The notes beneath the pieces are model-generated. The model was given only the letters and a program-made list of their open reading frames with translations, did not search any database and was not told where the DNA came from. 64,000 nt of DNA from ZLKRG44 sp964555705. Its GTDB lineage: Bacteria > Planctomycetota > Phycisphaerae > Phycisphaerales > SM1A02. The position numbers and the translations under genes are program-made. The stretch covers positions 1 through 64,000 of the forward strand of contig CAZKTN010000009.1 in NCBI GenBank assembly GCA_964555705.1. The letters are read 5' to 3'. Shown in pieces: positions 11,695-19,408 of the stretch (position 1 is its first letter; every line of letters begins with the position of its first letter).

Positions 11695-11723
11695 AACATA
11701 GCCCCCGCGGGGAGCCGGCGCAA
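11695..11723 (-). promoter_or_regulatory. probable infC promoter with a long leader
   Basis: TTGCGC (11718-11723), a 17-base spacer ending GGGGGC, and TATGTT (11695-11700) on the minus strand. Transcription would begin near 11688, giving a leader of about 190 bases before the proposed CTG. I see no gene in this leader. Confidence 0.6.
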
Positions 11724-11760
11724 CGCGATTCGCCCCTTCCGCACCGCATTTTGACGCGAT

Positions 11761-11997
11761 TCAGCGGCGGGGCCCCCGCCAGAGCGCGGCGTCGAGGCAC
11801 GCCCAGATCGGCGGGATCACGCCCAGGAACGCGAGGAGCCCCAGCGTCACGAAGGCGATCGTCCAGAGCACCGCCGCCAGCGCAAGGAACAGGAGCGCCG
11901 CCAGGATCCGCCCCTGCACCAGCTGCCCGAGCCCCGGGATGAAGAAGCTCGCGATCGCCGCGATCACGTTGCCCGAAGATCCCTGGCCTGCGCTCAT
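11761..11997 (-). CDS. small TM2-like membrane protein
   Basis: A 78-residue protein with two hydrophobic segments (about 10-25 and 33-68) and the turn SFFIPGLGQLVQGR. This resembles the (I/L)PGLGQ motif of TM2-type and related small membrane proteins. It ends with a basic WRGPRR, predicted to stay in the cytoplasm. The ATG overlaps the thrS stop codon (ATGA), so it is coupled to thrS, and it lies between thrS and infC. No biochemical role can be stated. In many bacteria rpmI and rplT would be nearby; they are absent here. Confidence 0.75.
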   Translation of the reverse strand: MSAGQGSSGNVIAAIASFFIPGLGQLVQGRILAALLFLALAAVLWTIAFVTLGLLAFLGVIPPIWACLDAALWRGPRR

Positions 11998-14066
11998 GCT
12001 GCCCCCATGCTTGCGCGCGCAGTCTCGGCTCCGCGCGTCGAACGCTCGCGCGCGAGCCCGTCGACGAACGCATCAAGCGGCATCTCGCCTAGGTTGGCCT
12101 CAACGCCGAATGCCCGCACGCTGACGGTGCGTGCCTCCGCATCGCGTGGCCCGACGACCGCGGTGTAGGGGATCTTCTCCTCGGCGGCTGCCCGGATGCG
12201 CCCCTGCACTCGCTCGTTGGAGGCGTCGACGGTCGCGCGCAGCCCGGCCGCGACAAGCCGCTCGTGCACCTCGCGCGCGTATCCCTCGCTCTTGTCGCTG
12301 ATCGGGAGCACGCGCACCTGCTCGGGCGACAGCCACAGCGGGAACGCGCCCGCGAAGTGCTCGATGAGCACGCCGATGAAGCGCTCCATGCTGCCGAAGG
12401 GCGCGCGGTGGATCATCACAGGCCTGTGCTCGGCGTTGTCGGCGCCGGTGTACGAGAGCCCGAACCGCTCAGGCAGGTTGTAGTCCACCTGCACGGTGCC
12501 GAGCTGCCATGAGCGGCCGATCACGTCGCGCACGACGAAGTCGATCTTTGGGCCGTAGAAGGCGGCCTCGCCGGGCTCCTCCGAGAAGGGCACGCCAAGC
12601 GTCCGCGCCGCGTCGCGGCACGCCTGCTCGGCCTTGTCCCAGTTCGCGGGATCGCCCACGTACTTGGCGCTGTCGGGGTCGCGCAGGCCCACGCGCACGC
12701 GGTAGTCGCTCATGCCGAGCGTGCCGAAGATCAGCTTCACGAGCGATAGGCAGCCGAGCAGCTCGTGCGCCACCTGGTCCTCGCGCACGAAGAGGTGCGC
12801 ATCATCCTGCGTGAACCCTCGCACACGCGTGAGGCCGCCGATCTCGCCAGACTGCTCCCACCGGTACACGGTGCCGAACTCCGCGAGGCGCACCGGAAGG
12901 TCGCGGTAGCTGCGCTTCTCGCTCGCGAAGATCCGGATGTGGTGCGGGCAGTTCATCGGCTTCAGCAGGTAGCCGTCGATCTGGCCCTCGGCAAGCCTGT
13001 GCGAGAGGTCCGCGCACGAGCATCCCTCGGTCGCGAGCTGCGAGAGCTGGTCATGCTCGATGATCGGCGGGTACTGGCTCTCGCGGTAGTAGGGGAAGTG
13101 GCCGCTCGTGCGGTAGAGGTCGAGCTTGCCGATGTGCGGCGTGAAGACCTGGTGGTAGCCCTGCTTGCGGAGCTCGTCGCTGATGAACGACTGCAGCTCC
13201 TGCCGCACGACGGATCCCTTGGGCGTCCACAGCACCAGCCCCTGGCCCACCATCTCGTCGATGTGGAAGAGCCTCAGCTGCTTGCCGAGGACGCGGTGGT
13301 CGCGCTTGCGCGCCTCCTCGAGCATCGCCATGTGGGCGGCAAGCTCCTCGCGCGTGGCGAACGCGGTGCCGTACACGCGGATCAGGCGGTCCGACGTCTC
13401 GTCGCCCTTCCAGTAGCTCGATGCGAGGCTCATGACCTTGCATGCGCCGATGCGTCCTGTGCTCGGCACGTGCGGGCCGCGGCAGAGGTCCTCCCAGTGC
13501 GTGCCGGGCGTGCCGGTGGCGTACCAGCTCAGCGTGGCGCTGCCGGCCGCGCACGCGCGCTCGGCGTTGTCGAGCTTGTACTTGCTGCCCTCGGCGTGCA
13601 GCTTCGACATCCCCTCGGCCGCGGGCATCTCGTACCGCGTGAAGGGGCGGTTCTCCGCGATGATCCTGGCCATCTCCGCCTCGATCGCCGCGAAGTCGTC
13701 GCTGCTCGGCACGGGCCCGCCATCGAACGAGATGTCGTAGTAGAAGCCCGCATCCACCGGCGGCCCGTACACGAGCTTCGCGTGCGGGAAGAGGCGCTGG
13801 ATCGCCTCTGCCATCACGTGCGCGGCGCTGTGGCGCAGCAGGAAGAGCGCATCGGGATCCACGGTGCCGTCGCGCCGCTTGGGCGTGACGATGGAGAGCG
13901 TGCAGTCGTGCCCGAGGAGGGTCGACAGGTCGGCGAGCTCGCCGTTGACCTTCGCGCCGATGGCCGCCTTTGCGAGACCGGCACCGATGTCCGCAGCCAC
14001 CGCGGCCGCCGTCACCGGCGCGTCATAGGAACGTGTGCTGCCGTCTGGAAGCGTGATTTGCGGCAT
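11994..14066 (-). CDS. thrS: threonine--tRNA ligase
   Basis: Charges tRNA-Thr and edits mischarged Ser. The 690-residue protein has the full bacterial order. The TGS domain comes first (ITLPDGSTRSYDAPVTAAAVA, ending near residue 60). Next is the editing domain with HSAAHVMAEAIQRLFP and YKLDNAER...WYATGTPGTHWEDLCRGPH. The class II core carries the zinc cysteine in PMNCPHHIRIF, QDDAHLFVREDQ and HRAPFGSMERFIGVLIEHF. The anticodon-binding domain is at the C-terminus (PEQVRVLPISDK). It follows nrdR by 60 bases and overlaps the next small gene. Confidence 0.97.
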   Translation of the reverse strand: MPQITLPDGSTRSYDAPVTAAAVAADIGAGLAKAAIGAKVNGELADLSTLLGHDCTLSIVTPKRRDGTVDPDALFLLRHSAAHVMAEAIQRLFPHAKLVYGPPVDAGFYYDISFDGGPVPSSDDFAAIEAEMARIIAENRPFTRYEMPAAEGMSKLHAEGSKYKLDNAERACAAGSATLSWYATGTPGTHWEDLCRGPHVPSTGRIGACKVMSLASSYWKGDETSDRLIRVYGTAFATREELAAHMAMLEEARKRDHRVLGKQLRLFHIDEMVGQGLVLWTPKGSVVRQELQSFISDELRKQGYHQVFTPHIGKLDLYRTSGHFPYYRESQYPPIIEHDQLSQLATEGCSCADLSHRLAEGQIDGYLLKPMNCPHHIRIFASEKRSYRDLPVRLAEFGTVYRWEQSGEIGGLTRVRGFTQDDAHLFVREDQVAHELLGCLSLVKLIFGTLGMSDYRVRVGLRDPDSAKYVGDPANWDKAEQACRDAARTLGVPFSEEPGEAAFYGPKIDFVVRDVIGRSWQLGTVQVDYNLPERFGLSYTGADNAEHRPVMIHRAPFGSMERFIGVLIEHFAGAFPLWLSPEQVRVLPISDKSEGYAREVHERLVAAGLRATVDASNERVQGRIRAAAEEKIPYTAVVGPRDAEARTVSVRAFGVEANLGEMPLDAFVDGLARERSTRGAETARASMGAA

Positions 14067-14126
14067 GGAGCGCGAGAGCGTACCGCCCGCGATTGGCCAC
14101 CGACGGGGCGATCACGGCGCCGCAGC

Positions 14127-14642
14127 TCACTCGCCGCGGCGCGAATCCGGCGGATCGAAGAGCGGCTGCTCGTTGGGCAGCGTCTTCGGGCGGCTCGTCA
14201 GGTCAGAGATCTCCGACTGGAACTCCTCGATCGTGCGGAAGTCGTGGTAGACGCTCGCAAAGCGCACGTAGGCCACCTGGTCGATGTCGCGCAGCTTGCG
14301 CGCGACCCTGCGGCCGATCTCGCTGCTGGGCACCTCGCGCTCGAAGTCGCGGTGCACCTCGTCGTCAACCTCAGACGCGATGCGCTCCTTCAGGTCCTCG
14401 GGGATGGGCCTCTTGCCGCACGCCGCCTGGATGCCGCGCAGCACGCTCTCAAGGTCGAAGGGCACGCGCGATCCGTCCTTCTTCACCACGACCAGCCGTG
14501 CAGTCTTCTCCACGCGCTCGTATGTCGTGAAGCGCTTCCCGCAGTCGACGCACTCGCGCCGCCTGCGGATCGTGCCTCCCGACTCCGCAGCGCGGCTGTC
14601 GATCACCTTGTCGTTGTCGCGGTTGCAGTAGGGGCAGAGCAC
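14127..14642 (-). CDS. nrdR: transcriptional repressor NrdR
   Basis: ATP/dATP-sensing repressor of ribonucleotide reductase genes. The N-terminal zinc ribbon is intact, with Cys3, Cys6, Cys31 and Cys34 (MLCPYC and RECVDCGKRFTTYE). It is followed by the ATP-cone domain (VVVKKDGSRVPFDLESVLRGIQAAC). At 171 residues it is slightly long, with a C-terminal tail after SEISDLTSRP. It starts at GTG, 13 bases after the preceding lipoprotein gene, so it is probably in one transcript with frr and pyrH. No ribonucleotide reductase gene lies in the window. Confidence 0.95.
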   Translation of the reverse strand: MLCPYCNRDNDKVIDSRAAESGGTIRRRRECVDCGKRFTTYERVEKTARLVVVKKDGSRVPFDLESVLRGIQAACGKRPIPEDLKERIASEVDDEVHRDFEREVPSSEIGRRVARKLRDIDQVAYVRFASVYHDFRTIEEFQSEISDLTSRPKTLPNEQPLFDPPDSRRGE

Positions 14643-14655
14643 GGCGCGTTCCGGT

Positions 14656-17013
14656 TCACGGCATGATCGGCGCGGCAGGCGGCGGCGTCAATGCCCCGTC
14701 GCCGGCGCATGGCTCCACTGTCAGGTCCAGCATCGCGGCGCCGTCGATCTCGACGAAGTCCACCTGCATCAGCATCACCGTCGGCGCATCGACGCTGATG
14801 CGCGCCTCGCGCAGCGTCGCCCCATGCCGGGTCCAGTCCTCGAGCAGCGGCTTGCCGTCAAGGGTGATGCGCACCGCGTCATCGCTCACGCACTTGAAGT
14901 TCCAGCATCCCGGGAAGACCGTCATGGTGGTCGTCGCACGGAGCCCGAACCCGTCGGCCGGGAATCCCGGCCCCACGAGCTTGAGCTCCGACGGGCCGCC
15001 CGCCCCAAAGCGCAGGCGGAGCGAGTCGGTCACCGTGGTCTTCACGTTCGGGCCCCGGATCCCACGCTCGAACGCGTCGCGGTCCGCGACCGGATCGCCC
15101 TCGATGGGAAACAGCTGCACGCTCCAGTTGGCCCCGAAGTACGTCTCCTTGACCACACGTCGCTCCTCAGGACCGGCGCCCCACGCCACCGCAAGCTCGT
15201 AGCTGGCGATGCACCCCTCGTCCTCCGAGAAGACCTCCGCGTAGTTCTCGCTCGGGCTGCCTGAGGTGCGGAAGTTCGCGTTGCCGCGAACCAGGACGCG
15301 CTGCATCGCCACAGGCCCAAGCAGTCGCCACCGGTGCGGGCCGCTCGACTCGGGATCGCGGTACAGCGCGGATGACTCGAAGTCCCACGGGCCGTAGTCG
15401 AGCATGAGGATCGACTCGCGGCCCGCAAGGCTTTCGCGGGCGCTGCGTGGCATTCCGTCCACGATGCGGACCGCCTCCATACGTCCGGGCACTTCGCCAA
15501 TCGCCGCGCGAATCGCCGCCTCGCTCCAGCGGCCGGCAGCGACGCCCGCGTCGCTGCGCGTCACGCGCGCAGCGCTCGCGGCATCTGCGGACACGTCGCG
15601 CGCCGCATCGCGCATCGTGGCCATGAAGGTGTTGCCGGCGATCTCCACCGGGCCGCAGTCGCGCAGCTCGATGCCGTACCCGTCGCCGGAGAAGTCGTTG
15701 CCCGCAATCCGCGACGGCTGCGACGGCGGGTTCGCCGCGGTCCACGGCAGCCGCGCAAGGTGCGGGTCGTCATCAGTCCACAGCCGCACGCCCACGGCGC
15801 AGCCCTCGAGCACGTTCGACTCGATTGCGATCCCCGAACCATGCTCCACATTGACGCCGCCGCGCTCGGCGCCAGCGCCAGGAAACCCGCAGAACCGCAT
15901 GAGGTTGCCCGCCACCGTGAGGTCGCGCGAGTAGCCGCCCCACACGCCGCAGATGGCGGCACGGTCGATGCGGTTGCGCAGCACGCGGTTGCGGAACGAG
16001 AAGGTTGCCTCCACTCCATGCGCGACGGCATCGGAGAGGTCATTGAGCGCGATCACGTTGTCGTTGCAGCCGAGCCCCGCGTGCTGCGCAGCGCCGGCGC
16101 GCTCGCCGAGCGCCTCGCGGCCCGCGAACATGAAGATGCCGTCGCCGCAGTGGGTGGCGCTATTGAGCGCGATGACGTTGCGCGAGCACTGCTCGAAGAG
16201 CAGGATGCCGGCGCTGTCCTGGCCGCGGCTGTAGCGGCCGTGGCTGTAGCCGCGCACGCAGAAGTCAGCGGCATTTCGCGCGATGACCGAGTCGGACGTG
16301 CGCCAGAGCGCAATGCCCCAGCCCGAGAGGAACGACGCGTCGCAGTCGTAGACGCGTGAGCTGTCGGACCGCTCAAGCAGGATGCCGTTCTGCTGGTGCC
16401 TCACCCGCACGCTGCGCACCGTGCTGCCCGGCGCGCCGCGAAGGCACACCGCGGCGCCGTATCGCTGCGCCCACTCGCCGCCGTCATTGTCGTGCGGCCA
16501 GAGCCAGTCGCGCGCATCCTCTGCCCAGGCGTCGCTCTCGAGCCGCTGCCTGAACCCGTACCCGATGTCGAGTCCCTCGACCGTCGTGCGCGGCGCGCCA
16601 TCGGCCATCACGCCCACCCGGAACCCGAGCACGATCCCGTTCCGCACGGTGACGTCGGGTGCGCTGATGCGGATCCCGATCCCGCGGACCGACTCGGGCG
16701 CCATCCGGTCCGTGGCGCCGCGAAGCGTGCCGCCGGCGAGGTCGACGGTGATGCCCGGCGCCGTGATGTGCACGATCCCGTTGCCGTCGGCATCCTCGAG
16801 CACAAGCGGCGGCATCAGCAGCGTGCAGCTGCGGTCGACGGTGATGTTGTCGCGGTCGACCAGGACGGTCGGAAGCGGGGCGCCCGCGGCCGGCGGCACC
16901 GCAGCGGGGGGCACCACTGCGTCGGCGGGAGGGGACTGCGATGCGCACGCCTGCAGCGCCGGCGCGAATGCCGCGGCAAGCGCGCAGCCCACGCTCACCC
17001 ACGTGCCGCGCAT
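14656..17013 (-). CDS. right-handed beta-helix lipoprotein with C-terminal PA14-like domain
   Basis: A 785-residue exported protein. The signal ends in the lipobox LQAC with Cys23, so it should be a lipid-anchored envelope protein. Residues about 70-480 form a parallel beta-helix of NosD/pectate-lyase style, with repeated short units such as GIVLGFRVGVMADG, NGILLERSDSSRVYDC, NVIALNSATHCGDGIFMF and NTFMATMRD. The end has a PA14-like module (FKCVSDDAVRITLDGKPLLEDW, then MQVDFVEIDGAAMLDLTV), often carbohydrate-binding. It may degrade or bind a polysaccharide; no catalytic residues are clear. It sits four bases after frr and 13 before nrdR, an unrelated context that suggests a lineage-specific insertion. 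Function unknown. Confidence 0.8.
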   Translation of the reverse strand: MRGTWVSVGCALAAAFAPALQACASQSPPADAVVPPAAVPPAAGAPLPTVLVDRDNITVDRSCTLLMPPLVLEDADGNGIVHITAPGITVDLAGGTLRGATDRMAPESVRGIGIRISAPDVTVRNGIVLGFRVGVMADGAPRTTVEGLDIGYGFRQRLESDAWAEDARDWLWPHDNDGGEWAQRYGAAVCLRGAPGSTVRSVRVRHQQNGILLERSDSSRVYDCDASFLSGWGIALWRTSDSVIARNAADFCVRGYSHGRYSRGQDSAGILLFEQCSRNVIALNSATHCGDGIFMFAGREALGERAGAAQHAGLGCNDNVIALNDLSDAVAHGVEATFSFRNRVLRNRIDRAAICGVWGGYSRDLTVAGNLMRFCGFPGAGAERGGVNVEHGSGIAIESNVLEGCAVGVRLWTDDDPHLARLPWTAANPPSQPSRIAGNDFSGDGYGIELRDCGPVEIAGNTFMATMRDAARDVSADAASAARVTRSDAGVAAGRWSEAAIRAAIGEVPGRMEAVRIVDGMPRSARESLAGRESILMLDYGPWDFESSALYRDPESSGPHRWRLLGPVAMQRVLVRGNANFRTSGSPSENYAEVFSEDEGCIASYELAVAWGAGPEERRVVKETYFGANWSVQLFPIEGDPVADRDAFERGIRGPNVKTTVTDSLRLRFGAGGPSELKLVGPGFPADGFGLRATTTMTVFPGCWNFKCVSDDAVRITLDGKPLLEDWTRHGATLREARISVDAPTVMLMQVDFVEIDGAAMLDLTVEPCAGDGALTPPPAAPIMP

Positions 17014-17017
17014 GGGG

Positions 17018-17584
17018 TCAGATCTCCTCGATCTCGGACACCTTCTTCGCGGACATGTCGTCGATGCGGGTCGTGACTTCCTTGGTGATGCGGTCGACCT
17101 CGTCGCGCGCGCGCTTGGCGTCGTCTTCGGAGAGCTTGACCTTGGTGTCGGCGAGCGCCGCATCGATCGCCTTGTTGGCGTCGCGACGCTCGTTGCGCAC
17201 GGCCACGCGCGACTCCTCGGCGAGCTTCTTCACCTGCGTGGCAAGCTGCTTGCGCCGCTCCGCGCTCGGTGCGGGCACATTGACGCGGATCTGCGATCCC
17301 TCCACCATGGGGTTCAGCCCAAGCCCGCTCTTCTCGATCGCCTTCGCGATCTCGCCCTTGGCCGACGGGTCGAATGGCTTCACGAGCAGCTGCGTGGCCT
17401 CCGACACGCTCACCGCAGCGAGCTCGCGCAGGTCCACCTGGCTGCCGTAGTACTCCACCTTCACGTACTCGAGGAGCGCAGTGCTTGCGCGGCCGGTGCG
17501 CATCCCGCGGAACTCCCTCTGCAGGTAGTCCACGCTCTTGCCCATCCGCTCCTCGGTCTCAAGAAGGATCATGTCGATGTCCAT
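17018..17584 (-). CDS. frr: ribosome recycling factor
   Basis: Works with EF-G to split ribosomes after termination. The 188 residues cover the standard tRNA-mimic fold: GMRTGRASTALLEYVKVEYYGSQVDLREL in domain I, NPMVEGSQIRVNVPAPSAERRKQL near the middle, and the long basic helices VRNERRDANKAIDAAL up to the end. It follows pyrH by 34 bases, the usual order, although tsf and rpsB are not upstream. The start ATG is the first Met of the conserved region. Confidence 0.96.
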   Translation of the reverse strand: MDIDMILLETEERMGKSVDYLQREFRGMRTGRASTALLEYVKVEYYGSQVDLRELAAVSVSEATQLLVKPFDPSAKGEIAKAIEKSGLGLNPMVEGSQIRVNVPAPSAERRKQLATQVKKLAEESRVAVRNERRDANKAIDAALADTKVKLSEDDAKRARDEVDRITKEVTTRIDDMSAKKVSEIEEI

Positions 17585-17618
17585 TGCGGCTGCTCCTGTG
17601 CTGGTGCGTCGTGGTGCG

Positions 17619-18359
17619 CTAGGCGGTGACGACCGTGCCGACCCGCGCGCCATCCACCACCTTGGCGATGTTGCCCGCGGTGCGGTAGTCGAAGACGACG
17701 ACGGGGAGCGAATGCTCCATGCACATCGTCATCGCGGTCAGGTCCATCACGCCGAGCTGGCGCTCGAGCGCCTCGCTGTAGGTGAGCGCGTCGTAGCGCG
17801 TCGCCGAGGGGTCGGTACGGGGGTCGGCGGTGTAGATGCCGTCCACCTTCGTGGCCTTGAGGAGCACGTCGGCGCCGAGCTCGATCGCACGCAGCGACGC
17901 GCACGTGTCGGTGGTGAAGAAGGGATTGCCGGTGCCCGCCACCAGGATCACCACGCGGCCCTTCTCGAAATGCCTCAGCGCGCGCGCCCTGATGAACTGC
18001 TCGGCCACGCTCGACACGTTCAGTGCGCTCATCACGCGGCTCTCGACGCCAAGCGCATGGAGTGCCTCCTTGAGAGCGAGGCCGTTGATCACGGTGCCGA
18101 GCATCCCCATGTAGTCGGCGGTGGACTGGTCGAATGCGCCGCCCCTGGCGAGCTTCGCGCCCCGGATGATGTTGCCGCCACCCACGACCACCGCAAGGTC
18201 AAGCGGGCCTGCGCCCTTGGCCGACGCGATCTCGCCGGCGATTGCGGAGAGCTCCTCGGGGCTGATGCCGAACTTGCCCTCGGCCGCAAAGCTCTCACCG
18301 CTGATCTTGAGGAGCACTCGGCGGAAGCGCCTTCCCGATCCTGGGGTGACAGTGGCCAT
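17619..18359 (-). CDS. pyrH: UMP kinase
   Basis: Phosphorylates UMP to UDP for RNA, DNA and sugar-nucleotide synthesis. The hexameric bacterial type is shown by RVLLKISGESFAAEGKFGI, VVGGGNIIRG, DYMGMLGTVINGLAL, NPFFTTDTCASLRAIELGAD and KVDGIYTADPR. It is 246 residues. It heads the leftward block pyrH-frr-lipoprotein-nrdR-thrS-infC and is divergent from the VWA gene, with 32 bases between the starts. A small acidic insertion is absent, so allosteric GTP/UTP control as in other bacteria is likely but not visible. Confidence 0.96.
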   Translation of the reverse strand: MATVTPGSGRRFRRVLLKISGESFAAEGKFGISPEELSAIAGEIASAKGAGPLDLAVVVGGGNIIRGAKLARGGAFDQSTADYMGMLGTVINGLALKEALHALGVESRVMSALNVSSVAEQFIRARALRHFEKGRVVILVAGTGNPFFTTDTCASLRAIELGADVLLKATKVDGIYTADPRTDPSATRYDALTYSEALERQLGVMDLTAMTMCMEHSLPVVVFDYRTAGNIAKVVDGARVGTVVTA

Positions 18360-18391
18360 CCGTTCGAGGGTACTACAATCAGGTATCGCTG

Positions 18392-19408
18392 ATGCAGCAT
18401 GAGCGCGCCACACATGACCGCGTGCGCGCCTCCAAGCCCGGCGCGGGTCCCTCCGGTTCGGCGCGCGCGCCGGGATGGGCGGACTCGACCTGGATCTGGG
18501 TTGGCCTGGCGGTGTCGCTTCCGCTTCACGTCGCGTTCGTCGCGTTCCTCACGGCGATCGGCGTCGGTGGTGGCGTCGGAGCGGGCGCGCCGTCGGACCA
18601 GATCGGAGTCGGCGTCGCGCTTGTCGCAGGCGGCGACGGCGAGCAGGAGATCGAGGGCGCATCGGGATCCGATGGCGGAGCTGCGAGCTCGGGCCCGGAG
18701 ATCTCCGTCAACGACGTGCCCAGCGAGGGCGAGCGTGTCGACGACCTCCGGTCGCCGCTGGGTCCGGAGTCGATCGTGTCCGGTGCGCTCAACTCGAGCG
18801 GGTCAGGCGACGCCACCGGGACAGGATCGGGGCTCCCGGGACTTCTCGGCTCAGGGCCTGGCGCGGGCGGGAGCGGAAGCGGATCCGGTGCGACCACCAC
18901 GTTCTTCGGCGTGGGCGGCCGCGGCAAGCGCATCGCGTACGTGGTCGACAAGTCGGGCTCGATGGGCACCGGCGGCCGCATGCGTTCGGCCATGCGCGAG
19001 CTTGAGCGCAGCATCGCAGCGCTGCCGGACTTCGCGAGCGTGTGCGTGGCGCTCTTCGACTCCGGGTTCACGGTGCCCGACTGGTCCGACGGGTTCATGC
19101 GCGCCAAGCCAGGCGTGAAGGACCGCTACAGGCTGTGGCTCCAGCGCGTGGGCCCGAGCGGCGGCACCGATCCCATCCACGCGTTCCGCTACGTGCTCAC
19201 GCGTGGCGAGCGTCCTGACGTCATCTTCTTCATGAGCGACGGCGAGATACCTCCAGATGCCGCGGAGGAGATCCTTCAGCTCAACCGGCGCGGCATCCCA
19301 GCCGTGATCAACTGCGTTGCCTTCGGCAACGAGGCCGCGACCGCCACGCTCCGCCGCATTGCGGCCGAGTCGCGCGGCGTGTACGCGGAGGTCGGGGTCA
19401 CGAAGTGA
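18392..19408 (+). CDS. membrane-anchored VWA-domain protein
   Basis: A 338-residue protein with a basic N-terminus and one membrane helix (about 33-57, in a TonB-like position). A Gly/Ser-rich linker of roughly 110 residues follows, then a von Willebrand A domain. The metal site is complete: Asp186, Ser188 and Ser190 in VVDKSGSMG, a Thr in PSGGTDPIHAF and the Asp in FFMSDGEIPPD. It would present a protein-binding VWA domain outside the inner membrane. A TACAAT -10 lies at 18374-18379. Its stop overlaps the GTG of the next gene (GTGA), so it heads a three-gene operon. The binding partner is unknown. Confidence 0.82.
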   Translation: MQHERATHDRVRASKPGAGPSGSARAPGWADSTWIWVGLAVSLPLHVAFVAFLTAIGVGGGVGAGAPSDQIGVGVALVAGGDGEQEIEGASGSDGGAASSGPEISVNDVPSEGERVDDLRSPLGPESIVSGALNSSGSGDATGTGSGLPGLLGSGPGAGGSGSGSGATTTFFGVGGRGKRIAYVVDKSGSMGTGGRMRSAMRELERSIAALPDFASVCVALFDSGFTVPDWSDGFMRAKPGVKDRYRLWLQRVGPSGGTDPIHAFRYVLTRGERPDVIFFMSDGEIPPDAAEEILQLNRRGIPAVINCVAFGNEAATATLRRIAAESRGVYAEVGVTK

